From Stutzerimonas stutzeri (GTDB lineage Bacteria; Pseudomonadota; Gammaproteobacteria; Pseudomonadales; Pseudomonadaceae): DNA of 64,000 nt. Under the pieces are notes generated by a model. That model ran no database searches, was not told the origin of the DNA, and saw only the letters and a program-made list of their open reading frames with translations. The position numbers and the translations under genes are program-made. How positions within the stretch are numbered: the stretch's first letter is position 1; the number at the start of each line of letters is the position of its first letter. Below, piece by piece: positions 18,533 to 28,926 of this stretch. The stretch is from the NCBI RefSeq assembly GCF_024448985.1, contig NZ_JAMOII010000009.1, positions 62,001-126,000 on the forward strand. The letters are read 5' to 3'.

Positions 18533-20410
18533 CTAGCGCCCACGCAAAAACAGCTTGTCCAGCTCTCCCATGCCCAGCTGCGTCCAGGTCGGCCGGCCAT
18601 GATTGCATTGACCGCTGCGCTCGGTCTGCTCCATGTCACGCAGCAGACCATTCATTTCCGGCAGGGTCAGGCGTCGATTCGCACGCACCGCACCGTGGCA
18701 GGCCATGGTGCCGAGGAGTTCGTTGAGATGAGCCTGAATACGATCGCTGGTGCCATATTCGAGCAGGTCGGCGAGCACGTCCTGCACCAGCCGCGTGGCT
18801 TCGGCCTGCTTGAGCAGGGACGGAATCTGACGAATCGCCAGACTCTCGGGACCAAGCCGCTGCAGTTCGAAACCGAGCATTTGGAACCAGTGTGCATGCT
18901 CTTCGGCACAGTCCGCCTCACGCTGGCTGACGGCAATCGATTCGGGTACCAGCAACGGCTGGCCTCGCAGCCCTTCACTGGCCATCGCCGTCTTGAGCCG
19001 CTCATACATGATTCGCTCATGGGCAGCATGCATATCTACAAGCACCAGCCCAAGAGCATTTTCCGCAAGGATATAGATACCCTTGAGCTGGGCCAACGCA
19101 TAGCCGAGCGGCGGGGCGTCATCCTGGCTCTCCGGCAAGGGCGCAGGGCTCACGTCGGCCAGCGGCGAAAAAAACTCACGATAGGCGCCCTGTGCTTCCG
19201 CGACATTGCCGGTCGGCATTGGCCGAGGCGCCTGGTAGCCAGCTCCCGCTCCGCGCCAGGGCGGTTGTTGAGTTTGTGGCTGTTCGAGGACGCTGGCAGC
19301 GAGGCTCATCTCGTTCTGCCCGGCAAACTCGCCCGCAGCGAGGCCAGTGACCTGACTCATCGGCGTCACGCTGGCCGGCGCGGCCAGTTGATCCTCTGGA
19401 CGTACATCTCCGAGCGCACGGTGCAGCGTGCCGTACAGGAAGTCGTGCACCATGCGGTTATCGCGGAAGCGTACCTCGTGCTTGGTCGGGTGGACGTTGA
19501 CGTCCACCACGGCCGGATCGACATCGAGGAACAGCACGAAAGTCGGATGGCGCCCATTGAACAGCACATCCCGGTACGCCTGACGCACCGCATGTGCGAC
19601 CAGCTTGTCGCGCACCATGCGCCCGTTCACGTAGAAATACTGCAGATCCGCCTGGCTGCGGGAAAACGTCGGCAGACCGACCCAACCCCAAAGATGCAAA
19701 CCGTTGCGCTCGATTTCCACCGGCAGCGCCTGCTCGAGAAAAGCCGGACCGCACACCGAGGCCACACGCCGCGCCCGCGACGCAGCATCGCTGGCCTGAT
19801 GCAGGGCGAGTACGACCTTTCCGTTGTGCCGCAGATGAAACGCTACATCGAAACGTGCCAGCGCCAGCCGCTTGATCACTTCCTGCAAATGATCGAATTC
19901 AGTTTTCTCGGTGCGTAGAAACTTGCGTCGTGCCGGCGTGTTGAAGAAAAGATCACGCACTTCGACCGAGGTACCAACCGGATGCGCCGCAGGCTGAACG
20001 CGAGCCTCCATGTCCCGGCCTTCGGTTTCGACCTGCCAGGCCTCAGCGGCATCGGCGGTGCGCGAGGTGAGCGTCAGACGCGACACCGAACTGATCGACG
20101 CCAGCGCCTCGCCGCGGAAACCCAGGCTCATAACACGCTCGAGGTCTTCCAGGTCGCGGATCTTGCTAGTCGCATGCCGAGCCAGGGCCAGCGGCAGATC
20201 ATCGGCGGGAATGCCGCAGCCATCGTCACGCACGCGCAGCAGCTTCACCCCACCCTGCTCGACATCCACCTCGATACGCGTGGCGCCCGAATCGAGGCTG
20301 TTCTCCAACAATTCCTTGATGACCGACGCGGGCCGTTCGACCACTTCCCCAGCGGCGATCTGGTTCGCCAGCCGCGGGCTAAGCAGCTGGATGCGCGCAG
20401 CTTCGGTCAT
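18533..20410 (-). CDS. mutL: DNA mismatch repair protein MutL
   Basis: GHKL ATPase that links MutS mismatch recognition to strand processing. The 625 residues have the N-terminal ATPase motifs ([27 protein letters not shown]), a transducer domain ([12 protein letters not shown]), a Pro/Gln-rich linker (about 340-435) and the C-terminal dimerisation domain. The latter carries [12 protein letters not shown] at 459-470, matching the DQHAxxExxxxE endonuclease signature except Met for Gln. That fits a genus lacking MutH. It overlaps amiB by 4 nt. Confidence 0.97.
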   Translation of the reverse strand: MTEAARIQLLSPRLANQIAAGEVVERPASVIKELLENSLDSGATRIEVDVEQGGVKLLRVRDDGCGIPADDLPLALARHATSKIRDLEDLERVMSLGFRGEALASISSVSRLTLTSRTADAAEAWQVETEGRDMEARVQPAAHPVGTSVEVRDLFFNTPARRKFLRTEKTEFDHLQEVIKRLALARFDVAFHLRHNGKVVLALHQASDAASRARRVASVCGPAFLEQALPVEIERNGLHLWGWVGLPTFSRSQADLQYFYVNGRMVRDKLVAHAVRQAYRDVLFNGRHPTFVLFLDVDPAVVDVNVHPTKHEVRFRDNRMVHDFLYGTLHRALGDVRPEDQLAAPASVTPMSQVTGLAAGEFAGQNEMSLAASVLEQPQTQQPPWRGAGAGYQAPRPMPTGNVAEAQGAYREFFSPLADVSPAPLPESQDDAPPLGYALAQLKGIYILAENALGLVLVDMHAAHERIMYERLKTAMASEGLRGQPLLVPESIAVSQREADCAEEHAHWFQMLGFELQRLGPESLAIRQIPSLLKQAEATRLVQDVLADLLEYGTSDRIQAHLNELLGTMACHGAVRANRRLTLPEMNGLLRDMEQTERSGQCNHGRPTWTQLGMGELDKLFLRGR

Positions 20411-21840
20411 GGCTGCGATGCCAGGGTCGTAGCGGGAATGTTCAGAGTCTGTCCAACCTTGATTACGTCGCCTTTCAGGCCGTTGGCACTGCGCAGCGCG
20501 GGCAAGCTGATCTGATAACGCTGAGCAAGCAAGGCCAGGCTTTCACCGGAGCGCACCACATGCTCACGGGGAACACTGGCAATCTTGCCGGAGTCCCTCA
20601 GCCAGGCGACATAGGTGCCAGGCGGCGGGTTTTCGTGGAAGAACTGCCGCACACCGCTGTGAATCGAGCGAGCCAGCGACTGCTGGTGGGAAGCGGTTTG
20701 TAATTTGCGTGCTTCGGACGGGTTGGAGATGAAGCCAGTCTCCACCAGGATCGACGGTATATCCGGCGACTTCAGCACCATGAAACCGGCCTGCTCCACT
20801 CGACTCTTGTGCAGGCGCGTGATCCGGCCCATGTTGCTCAGCACCTTCTGCCCCACGTTCAGACTGGACGCCAGCGACGCCGTCATGGACAGATCCAGCA
20901 ACACGCCGGCAAGCATCTGGTCCTCGCCAAGGTTGACGCTGCCGGCACCGCCGATCAGGTCGGAGCGGTTCTCACTATCCGCCAGCCACCGTGCAGTTTC
21001 CGAGGTAGCGCCGCGGTCGGACAGAGCAAACACCGAGGCCCCATAAGCGGACGAGCGCGGCGCCGCGTCGGCGTGTATCGAAACGAACAGATCCGCGCCC
21101 TTCTTGCGGGCGATTTCGGTACGTTTGCGCAATGGAATGAAGTAATCACCGGTTCGGACCAGCTCGGCGCGGAAGCCCTTTTCGGCATTGATCTGGCGCT
21201 GCAGCTCTTTTGAAATTTGCAGTACCACGTTCTTTTCGTACGCCTTGCCCGGGCCGATCGCGCCTGGGTCCTCACCACCATGGCCAGCATCGATGGCGAT
21301 AATGATGTCACGCTTGCTACTGGGCAGCGGTGGCAGTTTCAGCGCAGGCAGGGTTGGTGATACGGGCGCGGCAGGCGTGCTCGGCGTGGTCGTTGCTGGA
21401 ATATCCGCCGTGGTGGACGGATCGGCACCCTCATCGTACAGATCGACCACGAGCCGATGACCGTATTGCTGATTCGGCGTCAGGGTGAAACTCTTGGGCG
21501 TGACCTGGGCGGAGAGATCGATTACCACGCGCAACGTATCGGCATCGAACTTGGCCGCACGCAGCCCGGAAATCGGCGTATTTTTCAGCGCAAGCTGCTC
21601 GAACGGCTTGGGTAGATTGCCACCATCGACGTCGATAACGATGCGATCCGGCGCCGTCAGGGTAAACACGTTGTGCTGTACCGGACCGGAAAGATCGAAC
21701 ACCAGACGCGTATTGTCCGGCGCACGCCAGAGCCGCACGCTTTGCACATCGGACGCAGCCAGGGCCTGTACGGCCGCGAGCATCAATACCAAACCACTCA
21801 CCAGCGCGCGCATGCGCATACCCAACCCCATGTTGTTCAT
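20407..21840 (-). CDS. amiB: N-acetylmuramoyl-L-alanine amidase, AmiB/AmiC type
   Basis: Periplasmic zinc amidase that cleaves stem peptides from septal peptidoglycan during cell separation. The 477 residues carry a signal peptide (about 1-29), an AMIN domain ([18 protein letters not shown]-type segment, about 30-135), a Pro/Thr linker, the Amidase_3 catalytic domain with zinc ligands in [14 protein letters not shown] and [10 protein letters not shown], and [10 protein letters not shown]-terminal LysM repeat ([16 protein letters not shown], about 430-470) follows. It overlaps mutL and tsaE by 4 nt each, so the block is one operon. Confidence 0.95.
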   Translation of the reverse strand: MNNMGLGMRMRALVSGLVLMLAAVQALAASDVQSVRLWRAPDNTRLVFDLSGPVQHNVFTLTAPDRIVIDVDGGNLPKPFEQLALKNTPISGLRAAKFDADTLRVVIDLSAQVTPKSFTLTPNQQYGHRLVVDLYDEGADPSTTADIPATTTPSTPAAPVSPTLPALKLPPLPSSKRDIIIAIDAGHGGEDPGAIGPGKAYEKNVVLQISKELQRQINAEKGFRAELVRTGDYFIPLRKRTEIARKKGADLFVSIHADAAPRSSAYGASVFALSDRGATSETARWLADSENRSDLIGGAGSVNLGEDQMLAGVLLDLSMTASLASSLNVGQKVLSNMGRITRLHKSRVEQAGFMVLKSPDIPSILVETGFISNPSEARKLQTASHQQSLARSIHSGVRQFFHENPPPGTYVAWLRDSGKIASVPREHVVRSGESLALLAQRYQISLPALRSANGLKGDVIKVGQTLNIPATTLASQP

Positions 21841-22307
21841 TGTTCACCGATGGTCAGGATGGAACACCAGCTTTCACCACGCTCGCCTCGTGGCGTCAGG
21901 CGCAGCAACCGGCCGGCGCCCTGGGGCGTAATGGTAATGTCCAGGTCGGCCTTTGGCAAAATGCCGGCGCCACGTTCTGGCCACTCTATAAGGCACAGCG
22001 CGTCCCCTTCGAAATAGTCACGAATGCCGAGAAATTCCAGTTCTTCCGGATCGACGAGCCGGTACAGATCGAAGTGAAAGACCCGCGCAGCCGGTGTTTC
22101 GTAGGGCTCGACCAGGGTAAAGGTTGGACTCTTGACCTTGCCTTGATGGCCGAAACCACGAATCAGCCCGCGCGATAGCGTCGTCTTGCCCGCACCGAGG
22201 TCACCGTGCAGATAGATCACGCCCCGACCGCCGGTCGTCTGGGCGATGCGTGCGCCGAGCACCAGCATCGCCTCTTCGTCTGCAGCAAACAGCGTCACGT
22301 CCGGCAT
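21837..22307 (-). CDS. tsaE: tRNA t6A synthesis ATPase TsaE
   Basis: ATPase component of the TsaBDE complex that makes N6-threonylcarbamoyladenosine at A37. The 156-residue product has the P-loop LHGDLGAGKTTLSRG, the FTLVEPYE segment, and DLYRLVDPEELEFLG followed by LIEWPERG, all typical. I chose the start at 22307 (MPDVTLFAADEEAM); the longer frame extends into nnrDE. It overlaps nnrDE by 13 nt and amiB by 4 nt. Confidence 0.96.
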   Translation of the reverse strand: MPDVTLFAADEEAMLVLGARIAQTTGGRGVIYLHGDLGAGKTTLSRGLIRGFGHQGKVKSPTFTLVEPYETPAARVFHFDLYRLVDPEELEFLGIRDYFEGDALCLIEWPERGAGILPKADLDITITPQGAGRLLRLTPRGERGESWCSILTIGEQ

Positions 22308-23794
22308 GGCGAGCACTCCTCGAGTAACTGGCGGATGGCAGGAATCAGATCGGCGGCAGCCAGCCCGCGCCCTTGCTTGCCGAGACGCTCGCCAGCTACT
22401 GCGTGCAGCCACACGGCGAGGCAGGCCGCACCGAACGGCGCGAGCCCCTGGACCAACAGAGCTCCAGCGAGGCCCGCCAGAACATCGCCAAGCCCCGCGC
22501 TGGCCATGGCCGGATGGCCGCGATCACACAGCGCCAGTCGTCCATCAGAGTGCGCGATCAGCGTTCCCGCCCCCTTGAGCAACACGGTGCAACCGTAGCG
22601 GCTCGCCAGCATTCGGGCCGCCGCGGGACGATCAGCCTGAACGTCACCAACCGTGATACCCAACAACCGCGCAGCCTCGCCCGGGTGCGGCGTCAGCAGG
22701 CAATCGCTCGGCAGCTCGACCGCGCCTGCCGCCAGCAGATTCAGTGCATCAGCATCCCATACCTGAGGTACGCGACACTGCGGCGCCAGCGACAGCAAAC
22801 TGCGCCCCCACGGCGCCTGCCCCAGACCCGGACCGATCACCAGCACATCGGCGCGCTGGGTCAGTGCAGTCAACGCATAGGTAGACTCCACGCCACTGCA
22901 CATGATTTCCGGACGCCGCACCAGCGATGCCGTCACGTGCTCGGGCCGCGTCGCCAAGGTCACCATGCCGGCACCGCAACGCAGCGCCGCTTCGGCACTG
23001 AGCAATGCCGCGCCGCCAGTGCCCAGATCGCCTCCTATCACCAGCACCTGACCGAAGCTGCCCTTGTGCGCCGTCGGCTTGCGAGGCGCCAAGGTCGGAA
23101 GGTTCGCCGCACACAGGCGCTCTATGCCGGGTTGGACTTGATCAACGATGGCCCCGTCGACCTGCAAGTCGTCGAATACCAGCTCACCGACCCGATCCGG
23201 CCCCTCGCCCGTGAACAGTCCGACCTTCAGGCCGATAAAGGACACCGTGAGGTCCGCCGTCACCGCCTCCCCCAGCACGCGCCCGGTATCGGCACAGAGG
23301 CCGGACGGCAGGTCGACAGCGAGAACCGGCTGACGACTATTGTTCATAGCACGAATGGCACTGGCGTACGGCTCGCGAACCTCTCCGGAGACCCCAGTGC
23401 CCAGCAGCGCATCGACCAGCACACCTTGCAGGCTTGCCTCCGGCGTCCATGGCAGCATGGTGACGCCAGCCTCCCGGGCCACAGCGAAAGCCTGAGCGGC
23501 ATCACCTTGAAGCTGCTGCGGATCACCCACCGCGAGCACCTGAACCTGACGACCACCACGCTGCGCCAAGGCAGCGATCAGGTAGCCGTCACCGGCATTG
23601 TTGCCACGTCCAGCCATCACGGTGATCCACTGCTCGTCAGGCCAACGCCGACGCAACGAACGCCAGGCAGCGTGGGCAGCGCGCTGCATCAGTTCGAAAC
23701 CGGGTGTACCTGCGGCGATCAGACGTGCGTCGATCTCTCGCACCTGGGCGGCAGTATATAAAGAGGTGGGCAAGGTATCGGTGGTCTGAGACAT
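22295..23794 (-). CDS. nnr: Bifunctional NAD(P)H-hydrate epimerase/dehydratase
   Basis: Repairs hydrated NAD(P)H: the N-terminal YjeF domain epimerises the R/S hydrates and the C-terminal ribokinase-like domain dehydrates the S form using ADP. The 499 residues show the epimerase signature (MAGRGNNAGDGYLIAAL; VDALLGTGVSGEV) and the dehydratase motifs (KGSFGQVLVIGG, LTPHPGEAARLL, GAGTLIA and AMASAGLGDVLAGL). It is the first gene of the nnr-tsaE-amiB-mutL block and diverges from queG. Confidence 0.95.
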   Translation of the reverse strand: MSQTTDTLPTSLYTAAQVREIDARLIAAGTPGFELMQRAAHAAWRSLRRRWPDEQWITVMAGRGNNAGDGYLIAALAQRGGRQVQVLAVGDPQQLQGDAAQAFAVAREAGVTMLPWTPEASLQGVLVDALLGTGVSGEVREPYASAIRAMNNSRQPVLAVDLPSGLCADTGRVLGEAVTADLTVSFIGLKVGLFTGEGPDRVGELVFDDLQVDGAIVDQVQPGIERLCAANLPTLAPRKPTAHKGSFGQVLVIGGDLGTGGAALLSAEAALRCGAGMVTLATRPEHVTASLVRRPEIMCSGVESTYALTALTQRADVLVIGPGLGQAPWGRSLLSLAPQCRVPQVWDADALNLLAAGAVELPSDCLLTPHPGEAARLLGITVGDVQADRPAAARMLASRYGCTVLLKGAGTLIAHSDGRLALCDRGHPAMASAGLGDVLAGLAGALLVQGLAPFGAACLAVWLHAVAGERLGKQGRGLAAADLIPAIRQLLEECSPCRT

Positions 23795-23980
23795 GAATCA
23801 CCCGAACGAATATCTGGCAGAATTATACGCATGCGCCACCCGGCCCGCCCGCGGATGCATCGAGTTTCACCGCAGCCGCTCAAGCGCAACGGGCGCCAGC
23901 CGATGCATTCACCACCCTTTCCTATACCGCGCCGAACCAAACGCCCCCCATACGCGACGAAGTCTCGAAGACCTTATCCA

Positions 23981-25105
23981 ATGTCCAACCAAACCCTCGA
24001 CCCCGCCGCTCTCGCCCAATCCATCAAGGAATGGGGACGCGAGCTGGGCTTTCAGCAGGTCGGCATCACTGGTGTCGACCTGGCCGAGCATGAGGCGCAT
24101 CTGCAGCGCTGGCTCGCCGAGGGCTACCAGGGCGAGATGGATTACATGGCCGCCCACGGCAACAAGCGCTCACGGCCCGACGAACTGGTGCCCGGCACCC
24201 TACGCGTAATCTCGTTGCGCATGGATTACTTGCCCGGCGACACGCGCATGAGCCAGCGTCTGGCCGAGTCGGAAAAGGCCTACGTCTCGCGCTACGCCCT
24301 TGGCCGCGACTACCACAAGCTGATCCGCAAACGAATCCAACAACTGGCCGAGCGTATCCAGCAAGTAGTCGGCCCGTTCGGCTTCCGCGCCTTCGTCGAC
24401 AGCGCGCCGGTGCTGGAAAAAGCCGCGGCGCAGCAGGCAGGACTCGGCTGGATTGGCAAGAACACCCTGCTGCTCAACCGCAAGGCCGGTAGCTGGTTCT
24501 TCCTCGGCGAGCTGTTCGTCGATATCGACCTGCCCGTCGACGAGCCCGTTACCAGTCAGCATTGCGGCAGTTGCCAAGCCTGCCTGGACATTTGCCCCAC
24601 CGAGGCCTTCGTAGGCGAACGGATACTGGATGCGCGGCGCTGCATTTCCTACCTGACCATCGAACTGAAAGGCCCGATCCCGGTGGAATTGCGCAGCAAG
24701 GTCGGCAACCGCGTGTTCGGCTGCGACGATTGCCAGATCGTCTGCCCTTGGAATCGTTTCGCCAAACCGACCGAACAAACCGACTTCCAGCCGCGCCACA
24801 GCCTGGACAATGCCGAGTTGGCGGCGCTATTCCGCTGGGGCGAAGACGAATTTCTCAGCCGCACCGAAGGCTCGCCGTTGCGCCGCGCCGGTTACGAGCG
24901 CTGGTTGCGCAACCTGGCGGTCGGGCTGGGCAATGCACCGTCGAGCATTCCGGTGCTGGAAGCCTTGCAAGCCCGCCGTGACGATCCCTCGGAGCTGGTG
25001 CGTGAGCATGTGGAATGGGCACTGGCTCAGCACGGCAACCGTCTAGAGCCCACCGCTCACGCCCAATCCGACGCCGAGCTCCGCCGCCACGGCGAAGGGC
25101 AATAA
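23981..25105 (+). CDS. queG: Epoxyqueuosine reductase
   Basis: Cobalamin- and iron-sulfur-dependent enzyme that reduces epoxyqueuosine to queuosine in tRNA, so another B12 user in this window. The 374 residues start MSNQTLDPAALAQSIKEWG at 23981; the open frame upstream lacks family sequence. Two ferredoxin-like clusters are visible: Cys195-x2-Cys198-x2-Cys201-x3-Cys205 and Cys248-x2-Cys251-x3-Cys255. A HEAT-like C-terminal region follows. It diverges from nnr. Its last 63 nt overlap the convergent lipoprotein gene. Confidence 0.95.
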   Translation: MSNQTLDPAALAQSIKEWGRELGFQQVGITGVDLAEHEAHLQRWLAEGYQGEMDYMAAHGNKRSRPDELVPGTLRVISLRMDYLPGDTRMSQRLAESEKAYVSRYALGRDYHKLIRKRIQQLAERIQQVVGPFGFRAFVDSAPVLEKAAAQQAGLGWIGKNTLLLNRKAGSWFFLGELFVDIDLPVDEPVTSQHCGSCQACLDICPTEAFVGERILDARRCISYLTIELKGPIPVELRSKVGNRVFGCDDCQIVCPWNRFAKPTEQTDFQPRHSLDNAELAALFRWGEDEFLSRTEGSPLRRAGYERWLRNLAVGLGNAPSSIPVLEALQARRDDPSELVREHVEWALAQHGNRLEPTAHAQSDAELRRHGEGQ

Positions 25106-25339
25106 CAGCGTATCGAGCAGCAGACTGGCCGGCAGATCCAGAGCGGCATGTTTCGGCGCGGTGGCACCGAAGCGCTCGTGAGGACAGCAGCCGCCGTTGA
25201 GGCTGTACCAGTCGAGGCGCGTACCGGAATAGATGATCGGCGCGCCGGGCTTGGCCGCATCGAGGGTGCGGACCGTGGCGCAGCCAGATAGCAGAAGGAC
25301 GGCAAGCAGAGTCGACCCGAGGGTAGCCTTGTGTTTCAC
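25043..25339 (-). CDS. YceK/YidQ-type small lipoprotein
   Basis: Predicted 98-residue outer- or inner-membrane lipoprotein of unknown function. From a GTG start at 25339 with GGAG 6 nt upstream, it has a signal peptide ending in the lipobox LLSG-Cys20. The body reads GAPIIYSGTRLDWYSLNGG with ALDLPASLLLDTLLLPF, characteristic of the YceK/DUF1375 family. The ATG at 25396 would place non-signal sequence first, so I prefer GTG. Its 3' end overlaps the 3' end of queG by 63 nt on the opposite strand. Confidence 0.75.
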   Translation of the reverse strand: MKHKATLGSTLLAVLLLSGCATVRTLDAAKPGAPIIYSGTRLDWYSLNGGCCPHERFGATAPKHAALDLPASLLLDTLLLPFAVAAELGVGLGVSGGL

Positions 25340-25392
25340 CTGCAGCTCCTGAATATGGGTATCGCTGCGAACAATGCCATCCTCGGCGCGCT

Positions 25393-26022
25393 TCACTCGT
25401 CGCTGACGAAATGGTGCTCACCCCAACGCGGCAGCATGTCCTGGGGAATCTGCAGCAGATTGAGGATGCGCGCGACGACGAAATCCACCAGGTCGTCGAG
25501 GGTCTGCGGCTGGTGGTAGAAGCCGGGCGAAGCCGGCAGGATCACCGCACCCAGATTCGACAGCTTGAGCATGTTCTCCAGGTGGATGCTCGAATACGGC
25601 GCCTCGCGTGGCACGAGAATGAGTTGGCGGCGCTCTTTGAGGGTGACGTCCGCCGCGCGTTCGATCAGGTTGTTGCAGGCGCCTGTGGCGATAGCTGACA
25701 GCGTGCCGGTGGAACAGGGCACCACCACCATCGCCGTCGGTGCGCCGGAGCCGGAAGCCGGCGGCGCCATCCAATCTTCCTTGGCGAATACCCGGATCTG
25801 CCCCGCCGCCGCGCCGGTGTATTCGGAAAGAAACGCCTGCATGGCCTGGGGTTTGGCCGGCAGTACTACGTCGGTTTCGGTGGCCATCACCAGTTGCGCG
25901 GCCTTGGAGATCAGGAAGTGCACCTCGCGGTCTTCCTGGATCAGGCAATCAAGCAGGCGTAAGCCGTATTGCGCGCCGGATGCGCCGGTCATTGCCAGGG
26001 TGATGCGTTCCGGTCCGTTCAT
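25393..26022 (-). CDS. ubiX: Flavin prenyltransferase UbiX
   Basis: Makes prenylated FMN, the cofactor of the UbiD decarboxylase in ubiquinone synthesis. The 209-residue flavoprotein has the N-terminal [14 protein letters not shown] motif, [16 protein letters not shown] and [19 protein letters not shown], all family hallmarks. It lies downstream of mpl on the same strand, the usual mpl-ubiX pairing in pseudomonads. Confidence 0.96.
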   Translation of the reverse strand: MNGPERITLAMTGASGAQYGLRLLDCLIQEDREVHFLISKAAQLVMATETDVVLPAKPQAMQAFLSEYTGAAAGQIRVFAKEDWMAPPASGSGAPTAMVVVPCSTGTLSAIATGACNNLIERAADVTLKERRQLILVPREAPYSSIHLENMLKLSNLGAVILPASPGFYHQPQTLDDLVDFVVARILNLLQIPQDMLPRWGEHHFVSDE

Positions 26023-26066
26023 TCGTTGCTTATCCTATTGCGTGGTCTTTTCGGTGGGCTGGGTAG

Positions 26067-26084
26067 GGTGGGCTTCAGCCCACC
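26067..26084. repeat. Short intergenic palindrome between ubiX and mpl
   Basis: GGTGGGCT-TC-AGCCCACC, a perfect 8-bp-arm hairpin inside the 72-nt mpl-ubiX gap, with a second GGTGGGCT just upstream (26053-26060). No T-run follows. It looks like a dispersed intergenic palindrome rather than a terminator. Confidence 0.5.
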
Positions 26085-26094
26085 AAATAAGGCC

Positions 26095-27444
26095 CTACGC
26101 CAGCGCCTCGGCCAATTTGCCGTGCAACCCACCAAAACCACCGTTGCTCATCACCACCACTTGAGTGCCCGGCGTGGCGTCGGCCTTGACCTTGGCGATG
26201 ATTGCATCCAACGAGTCGCAAACCGTCGTCTCGACAGGCGAGCCGGCGACCGCCGCGGCCAAGTCCCAGCCGAGATTTGGCGGCGCGTACCAGATCGCCT
26301 GATTGGCCTGCGCCACCGATTCGGCCAGGCCTTCACGGTGCGCGCCAAGCTTCATCGAATTGGAGCGCGGCTCGACCACGGCGATGATCGGTGCATCGCC
26401 GACGCGCTTGCGCAGGCCGTCCAGGGTGGTGGCGATGGCTGTCGGGTGATGGGCGAAGTCGTCATAAATGGTCACGCCATTCACGTCTGCGACCTTTTCC
26501 ATGCGTCGCTTGACACTGCGGAATTCGCTCAGCGCTTCGGCTCCCTGCTTGGGCAATACGCCGACATGGCGCGCCGCCGCGAGCGTGGCCAGAGCGTTAT
26601 TGACGTTGTGCTGACCAGTCAATTCCCAGTCCACCACGCCTTGCACAGTGCCGCCGAAGATCACCTCGAAGCGCGAGCCGTCGGCGCTGAGCAGGTTGGC
26701 CTGCCATTGCCCGCCTTCGCCGGTTGTCTGCACCGGTGTCCAGCAGCCCATGCCGACCACGCGCTTTAGCGCTTCTTCGGATTGAGGATGGATGACCAGC
26801 CCTTCGCTAGGCACGATGCGTACCAGATGATGAAACTGCCGTTCGATCGCCGCGAGGTCGGGAAAGATGTCCGCGTGGTCGAATTCGAGGTTATTGAGGA
26901 TCGCCGTGCGCGGGCGGTAGTGGACGAACTTGCTGCGCTTGTCGAAGAAGGCGCTGTCGTACTCGTCCGCTTCGACCACGAAGAAAGGCGTGCCGCCCAA
27001 GCGCGCAGAGATGCCAAAGTTCTGCGGGACACCACCGATGAGGAAGCCCGGACTCATCCCGGCGTGTTCCAGCACCCAGGCCAGCATGCTGCTGGTGGTG
27101 GTCTTGCCATGCGTGCCTGCCGCGGCCAACACCCAACGCCCTTGCAGCACGTGATCGGCCAACCATTGCGGGCCGGAAACGTAAGGCAGCCCTTTATTGA
27201 GCACATATTCCACCGCCGGGTTGCCGCGCGACAGTGCATTGCCGATCACCACCAAATCCGGCGCCGGATCGAGCTGGCTCGGCTCATAGCCCTGGGTCAA
27301 CTGAATGCCCTGGGCTTCCAGCTGAGTGCTCATGGGGGGATAGACGTTGGCGTCGGAGCCGGTGACGCGATGGCCCAGTTCCTTGGCGAGAACGGCCAGC
27401 GAGCCCATGAAGGTGCCGCAGATGCCGAGAATATGGATATGCAT
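26095..27444 (-). CDS. mpl: Murein tripeptide ligase Mpl
   Basis: Recycles peptidoglycan by joining the tripeptide L-Ala-gamma-D-Glu-meso-DAP to UDP-MurNAc. The 449 residues start MHIHILGICGTFMGSLAVLAKE at 27444; the long upstream frame lacks homology. The Mur ligase ATP-binding motif is AAAGTHGKTTTSSM, followed by VVEADEYDSAFFDKR and YDDFAHHPTAI, which are Mpl-type. Transcribed with ubiX and divergent from the phosphonate cluster. Confidence 0.96.
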   Translation of the reverse strand: MHIHILGICGTFMGSLAVLAKELGHRVTGSDANVYPPMSTQLEAQGIQLTQGYEPSQLDPAPDLVVIGNALSRGNPAVEYVLNKGLPYVSGPQWLADHVLQGRWVLAAAGTHGKTTTSSMLAWVLEHAGMSPGFLIGGVPQNFGISARLGGTPFFVVEADEYDSAFFDKRSKFVHYRPRTAILNNLEFDHADIFPDLAAIERQFHHLVRIVPSEGLVIHPQSEEALKRVVGMGCWTPVQTTGEGGQWQANLLSADGSRFEVIFGGTVQGVVDWELTGQHNVNNALATLAAARHVGVLPKQGAEALSEFRSVKRRMEKVADVNGVTIYDDFAHHPTAIATTLDGLRKRVGDAPIIAVVEPRSNSMKLGAHREGLAESVAQANQAIWYAPPNLGWDLAAAVAGSPVETTVCDSLDAIIAKVKADATPGTQVVVMSNGGFGGLHGKLAEALA

Positions 27445-27732
27445 GGATGACCTCGAAAAAGCGCCGCTCTCGACTTCCAGCAGAGGAGTTCGGCCGCAAA
27501 GATTGCGCAGCAGATTAGCACGAGACGGCCCTTCCAGCCGCGATCCAGCTGGGAGTCTGGCAGCTGCGCCAACACCTCGGAGCACGCTCGCCGCGCCCTC
27601 ACACCTGAGCCGCTTTTCGCCAACTATCGGCTGAGTCGATACACACTGCCTAACAATCGATTGGCACTCATCGGCAAGCGAGGGCAAGTATGACCACTCG
27701 GTCACCTACTAAAACAAGCCCAGGAGCCTTGC

Positions 27733-28833
27733 ATGCCGCAGAAATTCCACAACCCGGTCGCGACTTTCTTTGGCGCCGACAGCCTGAAGGAAATTCGCAG
27801 CCTTACCGAAAACCAGTACGTCGCCCTTGTCACTTTTCCCGAAGCACGCTCGCTGGGCCTGATCGATCGTGTGCAGGCGCTGCTCGGTGATCGACTGGCC
27901 TACATCGTCGAGGATGTGCAGCCCAACCCCGACGTTGCGCAGCTGAGCGGTATATACGAGCGCTTCTGGCAACAGGCCAGCCACTGCCAGACGGTGATCG
28001 CTCTGGGTGGCGGCAGCGCCATCGACACCGCCAAGGCACTGATCGTCGGCACCCAAAGCGGGCGCTTCAACGAACTGCTCGAACTGCTGGCCAGCGGCCA
28101 GGCGTTCACCTCAGCCAGCAGCAAAAGCCTGATCGCCATCCCCACCACTGCCGGCACCGGCAGCGAGGTGACGCCCTGGGCGACGATCTGGGATTCGGCC
28201 AACCTGAAAAAATACTCCCTGCATCTGGAATGCACCTGGCCCCGGGCCGCGATCATCGACCCGCAACTGATGCTGACCGTTCCCAGGGGCGTCACCGTGT
28301 CCACGGGTCTGGATGCGCTCTCGCATGCGATGGAATCCATCTGGAACGTGAACGCCAACTCGGTATCGGACACCTTCGCCACATCCGCAATACGTGATGT
28401 GCTCGACTGCCTGCCTGCACTCTGCAAGGACCTGGGCAACCTCGAACTGCGCTCGCGCATGGCCCTGGCCGCGATGAAAGCCGGGCTGGCGTTCTCCAAC
28501 ACCAAGACCGCCCTCGCCCACTCGATTTCCTATGAGATGACCCTGCGCCACGGCCTGCCCCATGGCATCGCCTGCTCGTTCACCCTGCCAATGGTTCTGG
28601 GGCTGGCCTGGGGCCGCGACCCTGGACGCGACCGCGTGCTGAAGCAGGTGTTCGGTGCCGATCTCGACACCGCTCAGCAACGGCTTCGCCAGTTCCTGCA
28701 CAGCCTGGACGTGAAGACCGAATTTGCCGATTACGGCGTGGCAGCCGACGAAGCGCAGCAGATGATCGACTACGCCCTGCTCGGCGCCCGCGGCAAGAAC
28801 TTCATCGGCGCGCCATCAAGCCCCGTGCACTGA
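27733..28833 (+). CDS. Phosphonate-associated iron-containing alcohol dehydrogenase
   Basis: Group III metal-dependent alcohol dehydrogenase of 366 residues. The NAD-binding motif ALGGGSAIDTAKA (90-102) and PTTAGTGSEVTPWAT (138-151) are intact. All four metal ligands sit at the canonical spacing: Asp194, His198, His263 and His277. It heads a same-strand set with an organophosphate-type transporter, a LysR regulator and PhnX. It resembles the class of iron ADHs recurrently found in phosphonatase clusters. Inferred reaction: oxidation of 2-hydroxyethylphosphonate to phosphonoacetaldehyde, or the reverse. The substrate is not proven by sequence. Confidence 0.8.
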   Translation: MPQKFHNPVATFFGADSLKEIRSLTENQYVALVTFPEARSLGLIDRVQALLGDRLAYIVEDVQPNPDVAQLSGIYERFWQQASHCQTVIALGGGSAIDTAKALIVGTQSGRFNELLELLASGQAFTSASSKSLIAIPTTAGTGSEVTPWATIWDSANLKKYSLHLECTWPRAAIIDPQLMLTVPRGVTVSTGLDALSHAMESIWNVNANSVSDTFATSAIRDVLDCLPALCKDLGNLELRSRMALAAMKAGLAFSNTKTALAHSISYEMTLRHGLPHGIACSFTLPMVLGLAWGRDPGRDRVLKQVFGADLDTAQQRLRQFLHSLDVKTEFADYGVAADEAQQMIDYALLGARGKNFIGAPSSPVH

Positions 28834-28926
28834 TCCACCCGATCAACCTCCTCGTTATCCGCCACACCTCAAGAGTGAGCCGGCGCGGCGTCAGCGCGTC
28901 GGTCTATAACAAGAAGGATAAACACG

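Noticed and set aside
18377-18726. Open frames with KLEAGSW repeats across the heptamer array
   Set aside because: The period of 7 nt gives a 7-residue repeat in any frame. There is no family sequence and the frames run antisense into mutL, so this is a by-product of the DNA repeat.
22373-23761. 462-codon open frame opposite nnr
   Set aside because: Antisense shadow of a clearly recognised bifunctional enzyme.
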